This document shows positions 1-8,235 of a stretch of 64,000 nt of DNA, in pieces. Made by a program: the position numbers and the translations under genes. Source of the DNA: an uncultured Chloroflexota bacterium (lineage in GTDB: Bacteria; Chloroflexota; UBA4733); assembly GCA_937967325.1 (NCBI GenBank), contig CALBSQ010000285.1, positions 7,910-71,909 of the forward strand, read 5' to 3'. The stretch's first letter is position 1. Every line of letters starts with the position of its first letter. The notes below the pieces were generated by a model. That model worked only from the letters and a program-made list of their open reading frames with translations. It had not been told where the DNA came from and did no database searches.

Positions 1-154
1 CGCGACAGACCTTATCCAATGTGCGCAGATGAACGCGGTCGGGCTTCCTGAGGAGGGTATAGAGCTGCGTCGTGTGGACACCTGCCCGCTGGCTCAGGGC
101 GACCACCCCGACGCCGCGCTCGCGCATGAGCGCTTCCAGCCGCACCTCAATCAT
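1..154 (-). CDS. Partial Cro/C1-type HTH regulator (N-terminus only)
   Basis: The reading frame opens at an ATG (complement of 152-154) and runs off the left edge, giving 51 residues that begin MIEVRLEALMRERGVGVVAL. The pattern (basic start, an ALSQRAGVHTTQLYTLLR recognition-helix region, then LRTLDKVCR) is that of small XRE/HTH_26 repressors, which bind DNA as dimers. A GGAAGG ribosome-binding site lies just upstream, and a TAGTATACTT element on the same strand about 25 nt upstream could be its -10. The target cannot be inferred because the rest of the gene is outside the window. Confidence 0.7.
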   Translation of the reverse strand, partial: MIEVRLEALMRERGVGVVALSQRAGVHTTQLYTLLRKPDRVHLRTLDKVCR

Positions 155-350
155 CTGCCAACCTTCCCGTTCAAGTATACTACATTCCGCCGATACGCAG
201 AATAGCTGATCCGCATTCGGGCAGGACCGCGAGGGAGACTATCACCCCAGACGATCGAAACCTGAGCCTGGCGCTTGACCGGACCAGCGCCGACCGTAGG
301 CGGTAAGATGGGGTTCGTTATTCGGCGGTCAGAAGGAAGTAGAAAAAGCA

Positions 351-584
351 ATGGCACGTCAACCGGGCAAGCGGCTTGTGGACCGTATCCAGAGCGATCT
401 GCGCCGGACACGGTGGCTGGCGGGTGCGTTCGAGCTCGTGCAATTGCCGCCGGGCGACCAGCGCATCATCGTCAGCGACCTGCGCTCGCCGGGGACGCAG
501 GTGCCGATCACCTCGTACGAGCGCTGGTTCCAACTGCGCAAGGAACAGCGGGCACTCGACAAGGCAGCGCGAGCGCTCCCGTGA
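351..584 (+). CDS. Small hypothetical protein, 77 aa
   Basis: A 77-residue, strongly charged protein starting MARQPGKRLVDRIQSDLRR and ending KEQRALDKAARALP. An AGGAAG ribosome-binding site precedes the ATG at good spacing, which is the main support for it being real. No known domain, signal peptide or membrane segment is visible. It has the length and arginine/glutamine-rich character of small accessory proteins but I cannot name a family. It is followed directly by a repeat-derived intergenic stretch. Confidence 0.5.
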   Translation: MARQPGKRLVDRIQSDLRRTRWLAGAFELVQLPPGDQRIIVSDLRSPGTQVPITSYERWFQLRKEQRALDKAARALP

Positions 585-847
585 GCCAGGGCCGCGATTG
601 CGATCGGCGGCCAAGCGACCGGGGGACTGCGGTCCCTTTCATCCGGCGAGGGCCGTCCGCGCTGCGCGGGGCCGCATGGTCGCTGGTTTGTCCTGCCAGT
701 GGTCCTTCGCTGCGCTCAGGATGACAGTGAAGCACCACCTCGACTTCGTGGCTGCGCCGATAACTGGCCCCAAATGTGCTGATGCGGTTCTTCCGTAGGC
801 GCCGCCATCGAGCGGGCGACCCGTGACGTGCTGGGTGGCGGTCGCAT
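585..847. repeat. Intergenic repeat mosaic
   Basis: This gap is built from pieces of two repeat families. Positions 590-661 are near-identical to 58679-58751 (a handful of differences over about 72 nt). Positions 700-727 carry the GGTCCTTCGCTGCGCTCAGG motif followed by ATGACA, found again near 45730, 48780 and 51381. No gene is supported here; the open frames crossing it are by-products of the GC-rich repeats. Confidence 0.7.
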
Positions 848-1819
848 ATGGTCGCAGTGCGCAGCGGGCAGGGTCGCTTGACCAGGGAGCGGCGCCGGGA
901 GAGGTGGCATCGCGACGTGGCGTCGTTCATCCCCGAGCACGCCGGTCGCGCAGCAGTTGAGACGGTCGGCTCGCGTGACCCCTCTGGACCGATGGCGGAG
1001 GATCTCCGTGCTGTTAACGAGCGGCTCCTGCTCTCCGGCCTCCGGGAGCAGGCGGCCCGAGCCGACGCGGAGCGATTGGCCGCGGAGCACATGGCTGTCC
1101 TGGCCCAGATCGCCGATGGAGTAGTCATCGCCGACCCCGCCGCCAGCGTCACCTTCGTGAACGATGCGGCCCGCCGGCTCGATGCCAGACTCCATCTGGG
1201 TACGTCACTCAAGGTCTATGCCGCCAGCGGCCATTGTAGGATGCTCGATGGACGGCCGTATCCCCTAGCTGCCATCCCCGTCATCCGCGCCTTGGGCGGA
1301 GAGACGGTAGTCGGCGCGCAACTTCGCATCCTCCGTGACGACGGGACGGAGGTTACGGTGCGGACGAGCGGCGCTCCGCTCACATTGGCGGACGGACGGC
1401 GCTTAGGGGCGGTGTGGACTCTGCAGGAGATCAGTGCTGAGCACGCACTTGCGCACGAACCGCTTCTTCCCGACTTCGTGGCCGGTACGCTGGCCATCAA
1501 CTTTCATCACCCGCGAGTCACACTGCGCGGGGAGCTGGTAAAGCTGACAGCGCTGGAATATAAACTCCTCTGCCAACTGGCCGCCAATGCCGGCCGGGTG
1601 TTGCCCACCCAAGTGCTGCTGGCCCGCGTCTGGGCATCGGAATACGAGGCCACGCGGGACTGCCTCAAGGTCTATATCAGCCGCTTGCGGGCCAAGATCG
1701 AGCCCAGCGACGAGGCGCCCCACATCGAGACCGTGCGAGGATTGGGCTACCGATTCGTTCGGCCTCCCCTACCGGGCACACGACAAGCCGCTCACACCGG
1801 CGGGAGACCAAGCGCGTAG
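848..1819 (+). CDS. PAS domain-winged helix (OmpR/PhoB-type) regulator without receiver domain
   Basis: A 323-residue protein. After a basic N-terminal stretch comes a coil with VNERLLLSGLREQ, then a PAS domain (about residues 80-195, ADGVVIADP...VTFVNDAARR). A C-terminal PhoB-type winged helix follows (about 215-310: LTALEYKLLCQLAANAGRVL, LKVYISRLRAKIE, TVRGLGYRF). No phosphoacceptor receiver domain is present, so it looks like a one-component sensor-regulator in which the PAS domain controls DNA binding. The coil and PAS closely resemble those of the histidine kinase at 4710-6857. The ATG at 992 (MAEDLRAVNERLL) is an alternative start, since residues before it look unconserved and neither start has a strong ribosome-binding site. 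Confidence 0.8.
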   Translation: MVAVRSGQGRLTRERRRERWHRDVASFIPEHAGRAAVETVGSRDPSGPMAEDLRAVNERLLLSGLREQAARADAERLAAEHMAVLAQIADGVVIADPAASVTFVNDAARRLDARLHLGTSLKVYAASGHCRMLDGRPYPLAAIPVIRALGGETVVGAQLRILRDDGTEVTVRTSGAPLTLADGRRLGAVWTLQEISAEHALAHEPLLPDFVAGTLAINFHHPRVTLRGELVKLTALEYKLLCQLAANAGRVLPTQVLLARVWASEYEATRDCLKVYISRLRAKIEPSDEAPHIETVRGLGYRFVRPPLPGTRQAAHTGGRPSA

Positions 1820-1980
1820 TGGGTCAGCGGCAAGGGGCCATAGATGACACGTGATGCACTGGCGCCTGGATCTCGCCATTACGAGCAGGCTGCATTTACC
1901 TGATTCGTTACGAACTCGTGACATGATTCCTTGTTTGTTGACGGTGGCCAGTCGATCTCATGCATGGAGGAGAAGACACC

Positions 1981-2346
1981 GTGGCTATCTCGCGGTCCCG
2001 CCCGGCGATGGTGGGGCCAATAGGCGTGGACCTCGACGATGCCGATCTTCTCGACGCGGTGATCGCAGGCAACGTCGGGGCGCTTGGGGCGCTCTACGAC
2101 CGCTACGGCGGGCCGGCGGATTGGGGTGACCCGTATTCCAAGGTGACCCCGGTGCAAATGCGCGTGGCCCTGGGCGAATTGCCGTCGGAGCAGCGCGATG
2201 CCATCGAGCTTGCCTTTTTTGGTGGACTGACCACTGAGGAAGGCGCGCAACGCCTGGGTATCCCACCCGGCATCTTCAGAGAGCGCATGCATGTATCCAT
2301 CCAGAGTCTCAAGAGTCGGCTAGACGAAGGACGGCCCCATAGCTAA
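1981..2346 (+). CDS. ECF sigma-factor remnant: region 4 with most of region 2 deleted
   Basis: The 121-residue frame begins with the usual start of an ECF sigma factor (DADLLDAVIAGNVGALGALY, DRYGG). It then jumps over the rest of region 2 straight into region 4 (ALGELPSEQRDAIELAFFGG, LTTEEGAQRLGIPPGIFRER, SIQSLKSRL). About 90 residues expected in the family, including the -10 recognition helix, are absent while the frame stays open. I start it at GTG 1981 because GGAGGAG lies 8 nt upstream; an in-frame ATG at 1960 overlaps that ribosome-binding site. It may be a decayed gene or a small protein that binds -35 DNA or RNA polymerase through region 4 alone. Confidence 0.7.
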   Translation: MAISRSRPAMVGPIGVDLDDADLLDAVIAGNVGALGALYDRYGGPADWGDPYSKVTPVQMRVALGELPSEQRDAIELAFFGGLTTEEGAQRLGIPPGIFRERMHVSIQSLKSRLDEGRPHS

Positions 2347-2381
2347 GTCCGTATCACCGGAGCGGGGCACGAAACGGCGCG

Positions 2382-2438
2382 TAGACCATGGTCTAAGGTC
2401 CCAGCGCGCAATGTAGACCCTCCCGATTTTGCTATACT
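2382..2438 (+). promoter_or_regulatory. Perfect 14-bp palindrome and -10 element upstream of the KaiC-like operon
   Basis: TAGACCATGGTCTA at 2382-2395 is a perfect palindrome. A TATACT hexamer follows at 2433-2438, about 115 nt before the first gene of the operon; no convincing -35 is seen. A partial half-site (GTAGACC) recurs at 2413-2419, near where a -35 would sit. The arrangement would suit an operator, but the binding protein is unknown. Confidence 0.4.
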
Positions 2439-2553
2439 GGCCCGGCGCCAAGAACTTCGTACTTGGTACCTGCGCATGGTCTGCCCACGGGGTACAAGGA
2501 GGTAACGGACGCCACACCATGGTCACTCCGCCCCCTTTCCCGGTAAGCAGACG

Positions 2554-3006
2554 GTGTTTAGCAACGCATCGATGACCGTTGTGTCGCCGGCCGCGCTGGA
2601 GCTGGCACAGCAGCTCCTCCGTCACGAGGCCGATGGACGGCTGGGGGCTGAGGCGCTCGCGGCAGCTGCCGAGCGCGTCGGTGGGCGGATGCGCGGACGG
2701 CTGACGGACCTGGTCGGCCTCGCCGGGTACCACGCACTGTTCGCCCGCGCGTTGCGTCTGGCGCAGGAAGAGATCCCCGCGCTGAAACGCATCACGCTCG
2801 ACACCAATGCGGAGGGTGGTCTGCGCGGCATACGCGAGTTCGCCGGCGCCCAGGTCGACGATTCGGCCGCGGCCGCCGGCCTCACGGCGATTTTGGCCAA
2901 CCTCATCGGACTGCTGGTTGTCTTCGTCGGCGAGGATCTGGCCATCCGCCTGGTCCGGGATGCCTGGCCGGAGGGGATCCGCGACATGGTCAGCGCGGAG
3001 GAATGA
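2554..3006 (+). CDS. Unknown protein, first gene of the KaiC-like operon
   Basis: A 150-residue protein rich in Ala, Leu and Arg and predicted mostly helical, with a hydrophobic stretch near the C-terminus (AILANLIGLLVVFVGEDLAI). I do not recognise a family. The start is GTG 2554 or ATG 2572 (MTVVSPAALELAQQLL). Its TGA overlaps the ATG of the KaiC-like gene (ATGA, 3003-3006), so the two are probably translationally coupled. Such placement suggests a dedicated partner or input protein for the ATPase. The repeated DLVGLAGYHALFARALRLA and DLAIRLVRDAWPEG helices could form a protein-binding bundle. Confidence 0.75.
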   Translation: MFSNASMTVVSPAALELAQQLLRHEADGRLGAEALAAAAERVGGRMRGRLTDLVGLAGYHALFARALRLAQEEIPALKRITLDTNAEGGLRGIREFAGAQVDDSAAAAGLTAILANLIGLLVVFVGEDLAIRLVRDAWPEGIRDMVSAEE

Positions 3007-4703
3007 GCATGAGTCAACAAGGCCGCGTACACATTGCCACACTGCCCACGGGCGTACCTGGACTGGACGAGATCCTCAGTGGAGGGCTGCCGGAGTACTC
3101 CTTCAATCTGATCCTTGGCTCGCCCGGCGCCGGAAAGACCACCCTGGCTCACCAGATCATGTTCGCATTGGCCTCGGCCGAGCGGCCTTCCCTCTACTTT
3201 ACCGTGCTCGGCGAGCCGCCGATCAAGATGCTGCGCTACCAGCAGCAGATGGCCTTCTTCGATCCGGCTAAGGTGGGGCGCGACATCCAGTTCATCGACT
3301 TGAGCGATGGGGTACTGCAAACGGACCTGGGAGCGGTGCTGGAACGCATCGTCCGGCAGGTGGAGGAGACGAGCCCCGGCCTGGTAATCGTTGATTCCTT
3401 CCAGACCGTCGTCCGAGCAGCCGCGAGTCGGGACACGGGCAATCTGGATCTGCAGAGCTTCGTCCAGCGCCTGGCCGTACACCTGACAAGCTGGCAAGCG
3501 ACTACGTTCCTGATCGGGGAGAACCTGGCCGAAGAGCTGCCGGGCAATCCCGTGTTTACGGTGGCCGACGGCATCTTGACGCTCTCCCAGAGCGTTGCGC
3601 GCAACTCGGTGGTGCGCAAGCTGCAGGTAATAAAGTCGCGTGGTCAGGCGCCGATGCCGGGCCTGCACACATTCCGCATCAGCCAGGCCGGCCTCCAGGT
3701 GTTCCCCCGGATGAGCATCACGGTACGGGAGACGGCTCGGACGCAACCGGCCGGCCGGATCACGACCGGCATTCCCGGCTTGGACGAGCTGATGGGCGGG
3801 GGGATCCCGGCAGGCGACGCGGTGCTGGTGGCCGGGCCTTCCGGCACGGGCAAGTCGGTGCTCACGGCGCAGTTCGTCGCCGCCGGGGCACGGCGGGGCG
3901 AGCCGGGGATTATCGTCGTCTTCGAGGAGCACCCGCTAGAGTACCTGCGCCGTGCCGCCTTGCTGGGCATCGATCTCGAGGCGATGGCACGCGACGGCGC
4001 GGTCGAGGTGATCTACCTGCGCCCGCTGGACCTCTCCCCGGACGAGACGCTGCACGAGATCCGCGCGGCGGTGGCGCGGATCGGCGCCCGGCGGGTGGCC
4101 ATCGATTCGGTATCCGGCTTCGAGCTGGCGCTGGCGCCGACCTTCCGCGAGGATTTTCGCGAGTCGCTATACCGGCTGGTTGGAGCGCTGACCGGTCGGG
4201 GCGTCACCGTGCTCATGACGATGGAGATCGTGCAGAATTACAGCGAGCTGCGCTTCAGCCCGTACGTGATCTCTTTCCTGGCCGACGACATCCTCCTCCT
4301 GCGCTATGTGGAGATCGCCGGCGAGCTGCAGAAGAGTCTGGCGGTGGTGAAGATGCGCAACAGCGGGCACAGCCAGGAGCTGCTGCGCTACGACATCACC
4401 GACCACGGGATCGTCGTGCGCGAGAGCCTACGCGACTATCGTGGCGTCGGCAGCGGCGCGGCGGAGCTGCGCGAGGGGGCGCGCCGCCCCGCTTATGCGG
4501 GGTTGACGGCTGCAGAGACGGTGGTGCTCGACGGATTGTTAGAGTTGGGCGAAGCGTCCCTGGCGGAACTGACGGGACGCACCGGCGTGCGGGACCCGGA
4601 GCTGATCGCCGCGCTGGACCGTCTGGCCCGCCTGAACTATGCGGTGCAGCGGCAGGTGGCGGGCGGGATGCTTTACCGTCCGGTCGCACGTCGGGTGGGC
4701 TAG
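3003..4703 (+). CDS. KaiC-like double RecA-domain ATPase with C-terminal winged helix
   Basis: The 566-residue protein has two KaiC/RecA-type ATPase domains. Walker A motifs are GSPGAGKTT at about residues 39-47 and GPSGTGKS at about 278-285, and each domain begins with a TGVPGLDE or TGIPGLDE motif. The second domain carries the KaiC-like YVEIAGELQKSLAVVKMR segment. Where KaiC has its autophosphorylated Ser-Thr pair, my hand alignment reads Ser-Phe (VISFLADDILLL). The last 65 residues (LTAAETVVLDGLLELGEASL...) look like a winged-helix DNA-binding or dimerisation domain that KaiC lacks. No kaiA or kaiB is nearby. With the adjacent PAS kinase it probably forms a signalling ATPase complex, not a true clock. 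The function is inferred. Confidence 0.9.
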   Translation: MSMSQQGRVHIATLPTGVPGLDEILSGGLPEYSFNLILGSPGAGKTTLAHQIMFALASAERPSLYFTVLGEPPIKMLRYQQQMAFFDPAKVGRDIQFIDLSDGVLQTDLGAVLERIVRQVEETSPGLVIVDSFQTVVRAAASRDTGNLDLQSFVQRLAVHLTSWQATTFLIGENLAEELPGNPVFTVADGILTLSQSVARNSVVRKLQVIKSRGQAPMPGLHTFRISQAGLQVFPRMSITVRETARTQPAGRITTGIPGLDELMGGGIPAGDAVLVAGPSGTGKSVLTAQFVAAGARRGEPGIIVVFEEHPLEYLRRAALLGIDLEAMARDGAVEVIYLRPLDLSPDETLHEIRAAVARIGARRVAIDSVSGFELALAPTFREDFRESLYRLVGALTGRGVTVLMTMEIVQNYSELRFSPYVISFLADDILLLRYVEIAGELQKSLAVVKMRNSGHSQELLRYDITDHGIVVRESLRDYRGVGSGAAELREGARRPAYAGLTAAETVVLDGLLELGEASLAELTGRTGVRDPELIAALDRLARLNYAVQRQVAGGMLYRPVARRVG

Positions 4704-4709
4704 CGTTCA

Positions 4710-6857
4710 ATGTCGGAACGCCACGACCCTGTAGGGGAGGAAGCCACGACCGCCCTGCCACTGCACAGCGAGCTCCAGGCGGTCAACGAGCGATTGCTGA
4801 TCTCCGGCTTGCGGGAGCAGGAGCTGGCGGATCAGCTCAGCCACCAGCTCGCCTTCCTGTCCGCCATCACCGCCAATCTCGTGGAAGGCGTGTATGCCGA
4901 GGACCGGTCGGGCCGGATTAGCTTCGTCAACCCGGCTGCCGAGCGGTTGCTGGGCTGGACGGAGGCGGAGCTGCTGGGGCAGGACGCCCACGAGCTGCTG
5001 CACGTCGGGTGTGCCGACCGGCGATACCAGCCGCCGAGGCCATGCCCGCTGCAGGAGGTGGCCAACACCGGCGCCGTCTATCGCAATGCTGACGACATCT
5101 TTGCGCGGCGGGACGGGACGGTGCTCCCCGTGGCCTACTCGTCCGCGCCGATCGTCGCGGCCGGCGAAGTGACCGGCGCCGTCGTGACCTTCAACGATGT
5201 GACCGAGCGCAAGCGGGCGTCGGCGCAACGCGATGCGCTGCACGCGACTACCGCCGCCCTTTCCCACGCTCTCACCCCCGCGCAGGTGGCCGACGTCGCC
5301 CTCCAGCGAGGGCTGGAGGTGTTCGGCGCCGACGCCGGTCTGCTGGCCCTTCTGCGCGAGGACGGCGCTACCCTGGACATCGTGGCAAGACGCGGTCACG
5401 CACCGGGCGCGCTTGATGGCTTCAACCCGATCGCCCTTGACGCGCCCTTGGCGCTCCCCGCGGCGGTCCGCACTGCCGCGCCAGTATTTCTAGAGTCGGA
5501 GCCGTCCTGGCTCGACCACTTTCCGGAGAGTGTGGCGCTGATCGCGAGCATTGAGCAGGCGGCGGGCGCGGCGCTGCCCCTGGTGGTCGACGGACGGCCA
5601 CTGGGCGCGCTGTGCGTGACCTTCACGACGCCCCGATCGTTCAGCGAGGATGAGCGAAGCATGGCCATGACCCTGGCCGGGCAGTGCGCGCAGGCGCTGG
5701 AACGGGCGCGGCTGTATGCGTTGGAGCAGCAGACCAGGATGCGTGTGGAGCACCTGGCGGCGGAACGGGAAGCTATTCTGGGGCAGATGGGTGAAGGCAT
5801 CATCATCGCCGATCCGAACGGGCACATCACGTTCATCAACGAAGCCGCCCGCCGCATGCACGGTGTTGCGGCGCTTGGTGTAACCGTCGACGACTATGCC
5901 GCGACCTATCATCTGGCGACATTGGAGGGCGCCCCCTATCCGTCGCACGACCTGCCGCTTGCCCGCGCGGTCGAGCACGGCGAGACGGTGATCGACGCCC
6001 GTTGGCGCATTCAGCGGGCGGAGGGCGCCGACGTCATCGCGGAAGGGAGCGCCACCCCGGTGATAGACAACGACGGCGTCCGGCTCGGCGCCGTGCTGCT
6101 TGTCCGCGATGTGACGGCCCAGTATGGGCTGGAGCGACAGAAGGAGGAGTTCCTCAGCTCCGTCGCGCACGATTTGCAGTCCCCGCTCACCGCCATCAAG
6201 GGGAATGCCCAGTTCCTCCTGCGGCACGTTCGGCGGGCCGCCTCGCTCGACGCGGCCCGTCTACAAGCTGGCCTGGAGCAGATCGAATTCACGTCCACGC
6301 AGATGACCACGCTCGTACGGGAGCTATTGGACCTGGCCCATCTGCGCATGGGCCAGGTCATCGAATTGCGCCGACAGCCTACCGACCTGGCAGCACTCAG
6401 CCGGCGGGCCGTCGCCGCACAGGAGGGTCAAGGCGTCGAGCGCCGCATCCGGGTCGACTGCGACGCCACTGAGATCATCGGCACGTGGGACGCCGACCGC
6501 CTGGAGCGTATGCTCGCCAACCTCCTCTCCAATGCCATCAAGTACAGCTCGGAAGGCGGCGAGATCCGCCTCATGCTGACACGCGAGGAATCTGGCGACG
6601 GGTCTACAACGGACCGCGTCCCATCAGGCGCCTGGGCCATCCTTCGGGTGCAGGACGATGGCGTGGGCGTCCCGGCAGACGATCTGCCGCACATCTTCGA
6701 GCTCTACCGGCGCGGCCGGAACGTGGTGGGGCGCATCAGCGGCACTGGAATCGGGCTGTCCAGCGCGCGCCTCGTCGTCGAGCAGCACGGCGGGACGATC
6801 GCGGTCGACAGCACCGAGGGGTCTGGCACTACTGTCACCGTGCGTCTGCCGCTCTAG
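4710..6857 (+). CDS. Cytoplasmic PAS-GAF-PAS sensor histidine kinase
   Basis: A 715-residue kinase with no membrane segment. It starts with a coil (VNERLLISGLREQELADQL), then a PAS domain (about 45-165), a GAF domain (about 180-345) and a second PAS (about 350-470). The HisKA domain has the phospho-His in SSVAHDLQSPLTAIKG (about residue 487), and the ATPase domain shows ANLLSNAIKYS, DDGVGVPADDLPHIF and GTGIGLSSARLVVEQHGG. The gene starts 6 nt after the KaiC-like gene ends, so they are one operon. No cognate receiver lies beside it. The PAS-winged-helix protein at 848 shares its coil and PAS but has no receiver. The signal is unknown; the GAF and PAS domains suggest a soluble ligand, redox state or light. 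Confidence 0.92.
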   Translation: MSERHDPVGEEATTALPLHSELQAVNERLLISGLREQELADQLSHQLAFLSAITANLVEGVYAEDRSGRISFVNPAAERLLGWTEAELLGQDAHELLHVGCADRRYQPPRPCPLQEVANTGAVYRNADDIFARRDGTVLPVAYSSAPIVAAGEVTGAVVTFNDVTERKRASAQRDALHATTAALSHALTPAQVADVALQRGLEVFGADAGLLALLREDGATLDIVARRGHAPGALDGFNPIALDAPLALPAAVRTAAPVFLESEPSWLDHFPESVALIASIEQAAGAALPLVVDGRPLGALCVTFTTPRSFSEDERSMAMTLAGQCAQALERARLYALEQQTRMRVEHLAAEREAILGQMGEGIIIADPNGHITFINEAARRMHGVAALGVTVDDYAATYHLATLEGAPYPSHDLPLARAVEHGETVIDARWRIQRAEGADVIAEGSATPVIDNDGVRLGAVLLVRDVTAQYGLERQKEEFLSSVAHDLQSPLTAIKGNAQFLLRHVRRAASLDAARLQAGLEQIEFTSTQMTTLVRELLDLAHLRMGQVIELRRQPTDLAALSRRAVAAQEGQGVERRIRVDCDATEIIGTWDADRLERMLANLLSNAIKYSSEGGEIRLMLTREESGDGSTTDRVPSGAWAILRVQDDGVGVPADDLPHIFELYRRGRNVVGRISGTGIGLSSARLVVEQHGGTIAVDSTEGSGTTVTVRLPL

Positions 6858-6874
6858 TGGGACGTGGCTCGTCC

Positions 6875-7058
6875 GTTGGCGAACGCCGGGACGGACCCTC
6901 ACCCCCGGCCCCTTGCCCCCGTCGAAGACGGGGCCGAAGGCCGCTCGGCGGGCGAGGGGAGCGGGCATCTCCAGTGGGGCCTCTCCCCAGCTTGCGGGGG
7001 AGAACGCCCAGAGGGCACCCGAAAGCCGGAGTGAGGGCCCGCCCCGGCGTTCGCCAAC
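6875..7058. repeat. Inverted-repeat element between convergent genes
   Basis: Arms at 6875-6902 and 7031-7058 (28 nt, 26 matching) flank a GC-rich interior that includes CACCCCCGGCCCC and GGCCTCTCCCC motifs common in other gaps of this window. The element fills the space between the kinase and the converging desaturase gene. It carries no supported reading frame and looks like a small non-autonomous repeat or a long terminator stem. Confidence 0.7.
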
Positions 7059-7090
7059 AGAGTCCTCAAGGAGCCGGCTTCGTAATCTTA

Positions 7091-7112
7091 GCCTGGGGCT
7101 CCAGCCCCAGGC
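7091..7112. terminator. Hairpin between convergent genes
   Basis: GCCTGGGGCT and AGCCCCAGGC (10-nt arms, 2 nt apart) form a GC-rich hairpin 30 nt before the end of the desaturase gene and 235 nt after the kinase stop. There is no U-tract on either side, so efficiency is uncertain, but its position suits a bidirectional terminator. Confidence 0.45.
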
Positions 7113-7143
7113 GTCCTTGCCGGGTGGCCCCTAGAATCGCGCG

Positions 7144-8082
7144 TTAGCCTGTGGCCGTCGATACCGACGCAGGGCTGGCTGCTACCGTCCTGGCCGACTC
7201 CTGGAGGCGACGGCGGACGAGGGCAGGGTCGATGCGCTGGACGTCGCTTATGACCCGCGTCAGCTCCAGACCGCGGATGAGCAGGCCGGACAGATCGAAT
7301 TGCCACCAGAAGAGGCCATGAAAGGCGGAGCGCTGGAAGGCGTGATGATTATTGTGCCAGCCTTCGCCCCCGGCCAGTAACCCGACCAACCAGTGGTTCG
7401 TGCTGCTATCCCCAGTCTTGAACGGGCGCCGGCCGAAAACGTGGCAGACGGAGTTGACACTCCAGGTGACGTGATGGACCAGCACGATCCGAACCAGGCC
7501 ACCCCAGAGCAGGCCGCGCCAGCCGTCCACGGCGAAGGGGATCGCTAGCGACAGGAGGACCCACAGCCAGAACGTCTTGCTCACGAAGCGGACGATGGGA
7601 TCATCCAACAGCCAAGCGCCGTACTTGGTGGGATTGGCGGCGAAGCCGTCGATGATCCAGCCGACGTGGGCGTGGAAAAAGCCCTCCAACGGACTGTGTG
7701 GGTCGCCCGGGCGGTCGGCGCGAGCGTGGTGCTCGAGGTGGGTACTGGCCCAGGTGAGAGCGGGTCCCTCCAGGGACATGGAGCCGAGCACGAGCAGGAG
7801 GAACTTGAGCCAACCCGGGGCCTTGAAGCCGCGGTGAGTGAGATAGCGATGGTAGCCAATGGTGACGCCCAGCGCGACAACCGCGTACATGCCGACCAGC
7901 AGGACAAGGTCAACGCCGGCGATGGAGCGCTGCCAGAGTTGAATGATGGCAACCACGACGGCTGCCAGCGGGCCCAGCACCCCTAGCATAATCAGCAGCC
8001 GCAGCAGTGGCCCGTTGTCGGCACGCCGCGCCGCCGGCTGCGCCACGCTGAGGCGCACTCGTTCGGAAGAGATAGTTACCAT
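7144..8082 (-). CDS. Membrane acyl-CoA (stearoyl-CoA type) delta-9 desaturase
   Basis: A 312-residue membrane di-iron desaturase that would introduce a cis double bond into saturated acyl chains. All three histidine boxes are present in order: HRYLTH, HLEHH (followed by ADRPGDPHSPLEGFFHAHVGW) and HNNHH in GEGWHNNHHAF. Four hydrophobic segments flank them in the family arrangement (LLIMLGVLGPLAAVVVAII, VLLVGMYAVVALGVTIG, LLLVLGSMSLEGPA and VLLSLAIPFAV). It is monocistronic. Electrons must come from a ferredoxin or cytochrome encoded elsewhere. A role in membrane-fluidity control is the usual one. Confidence 0.93.
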   Translation of the reverse strand: MVTISSERVRLSVAQPAARRADNGPLLRLLIMLGVLGPLAAVVVAIIQLWQRSIAGVDLVLLVGMYAVVALGVTIGYHRYLTHRGFKAPGWLKFLLLVLGSMSLEGPALTWASTHLEHHARADRPGDPHSPLEGFFHAHVGWIIDGFAANPTKYGAWLLDDPIVRFVSKTFWLWVLLSLAIPFAVDGWRGLLWGGLVRIVLVHHVTWSVNSVCHVFGRRPFKTGDSSTNHWLVGLLAGGEGWHNNHHAFQRSAFHGLFWWQFDLSGLLIRGLELTRVISDVQRIDPALVRRRLQESARTVAASPASVSTATG

Positions 8083-8235
8083 CGAGCATCCTTATCATCA
8101 TCGTCGAAAAGCGGCACAGCTCACTCACTATGCCACTCCGCGGTAAAGAACGAGGTAAACACAGCCAACTCGCAACTTTCACGTATCCCCACCATACCAC
8201 GCCGGAAATCGGGCGGTCGGGACGATCTCCGGCCA

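Noticed and set aside
275..1212. Several long open frames on both strands over 275-1212
   Set aside because: They cross repeat sequence or lie opposite the PAS-winged-helix gene, have no ribosome-binding site and show low-complexity Arg/Ala/Pro-rich translations typical of GC-rich shadow frames.
2622..3932. 436-codon minus-strand frame
   Set aside because: It lies wholly opposite the 2554 and KaiC-like genes, whose products have clear domains and coupling; the translation is His/Arg/Asp-rich shadow sequence.
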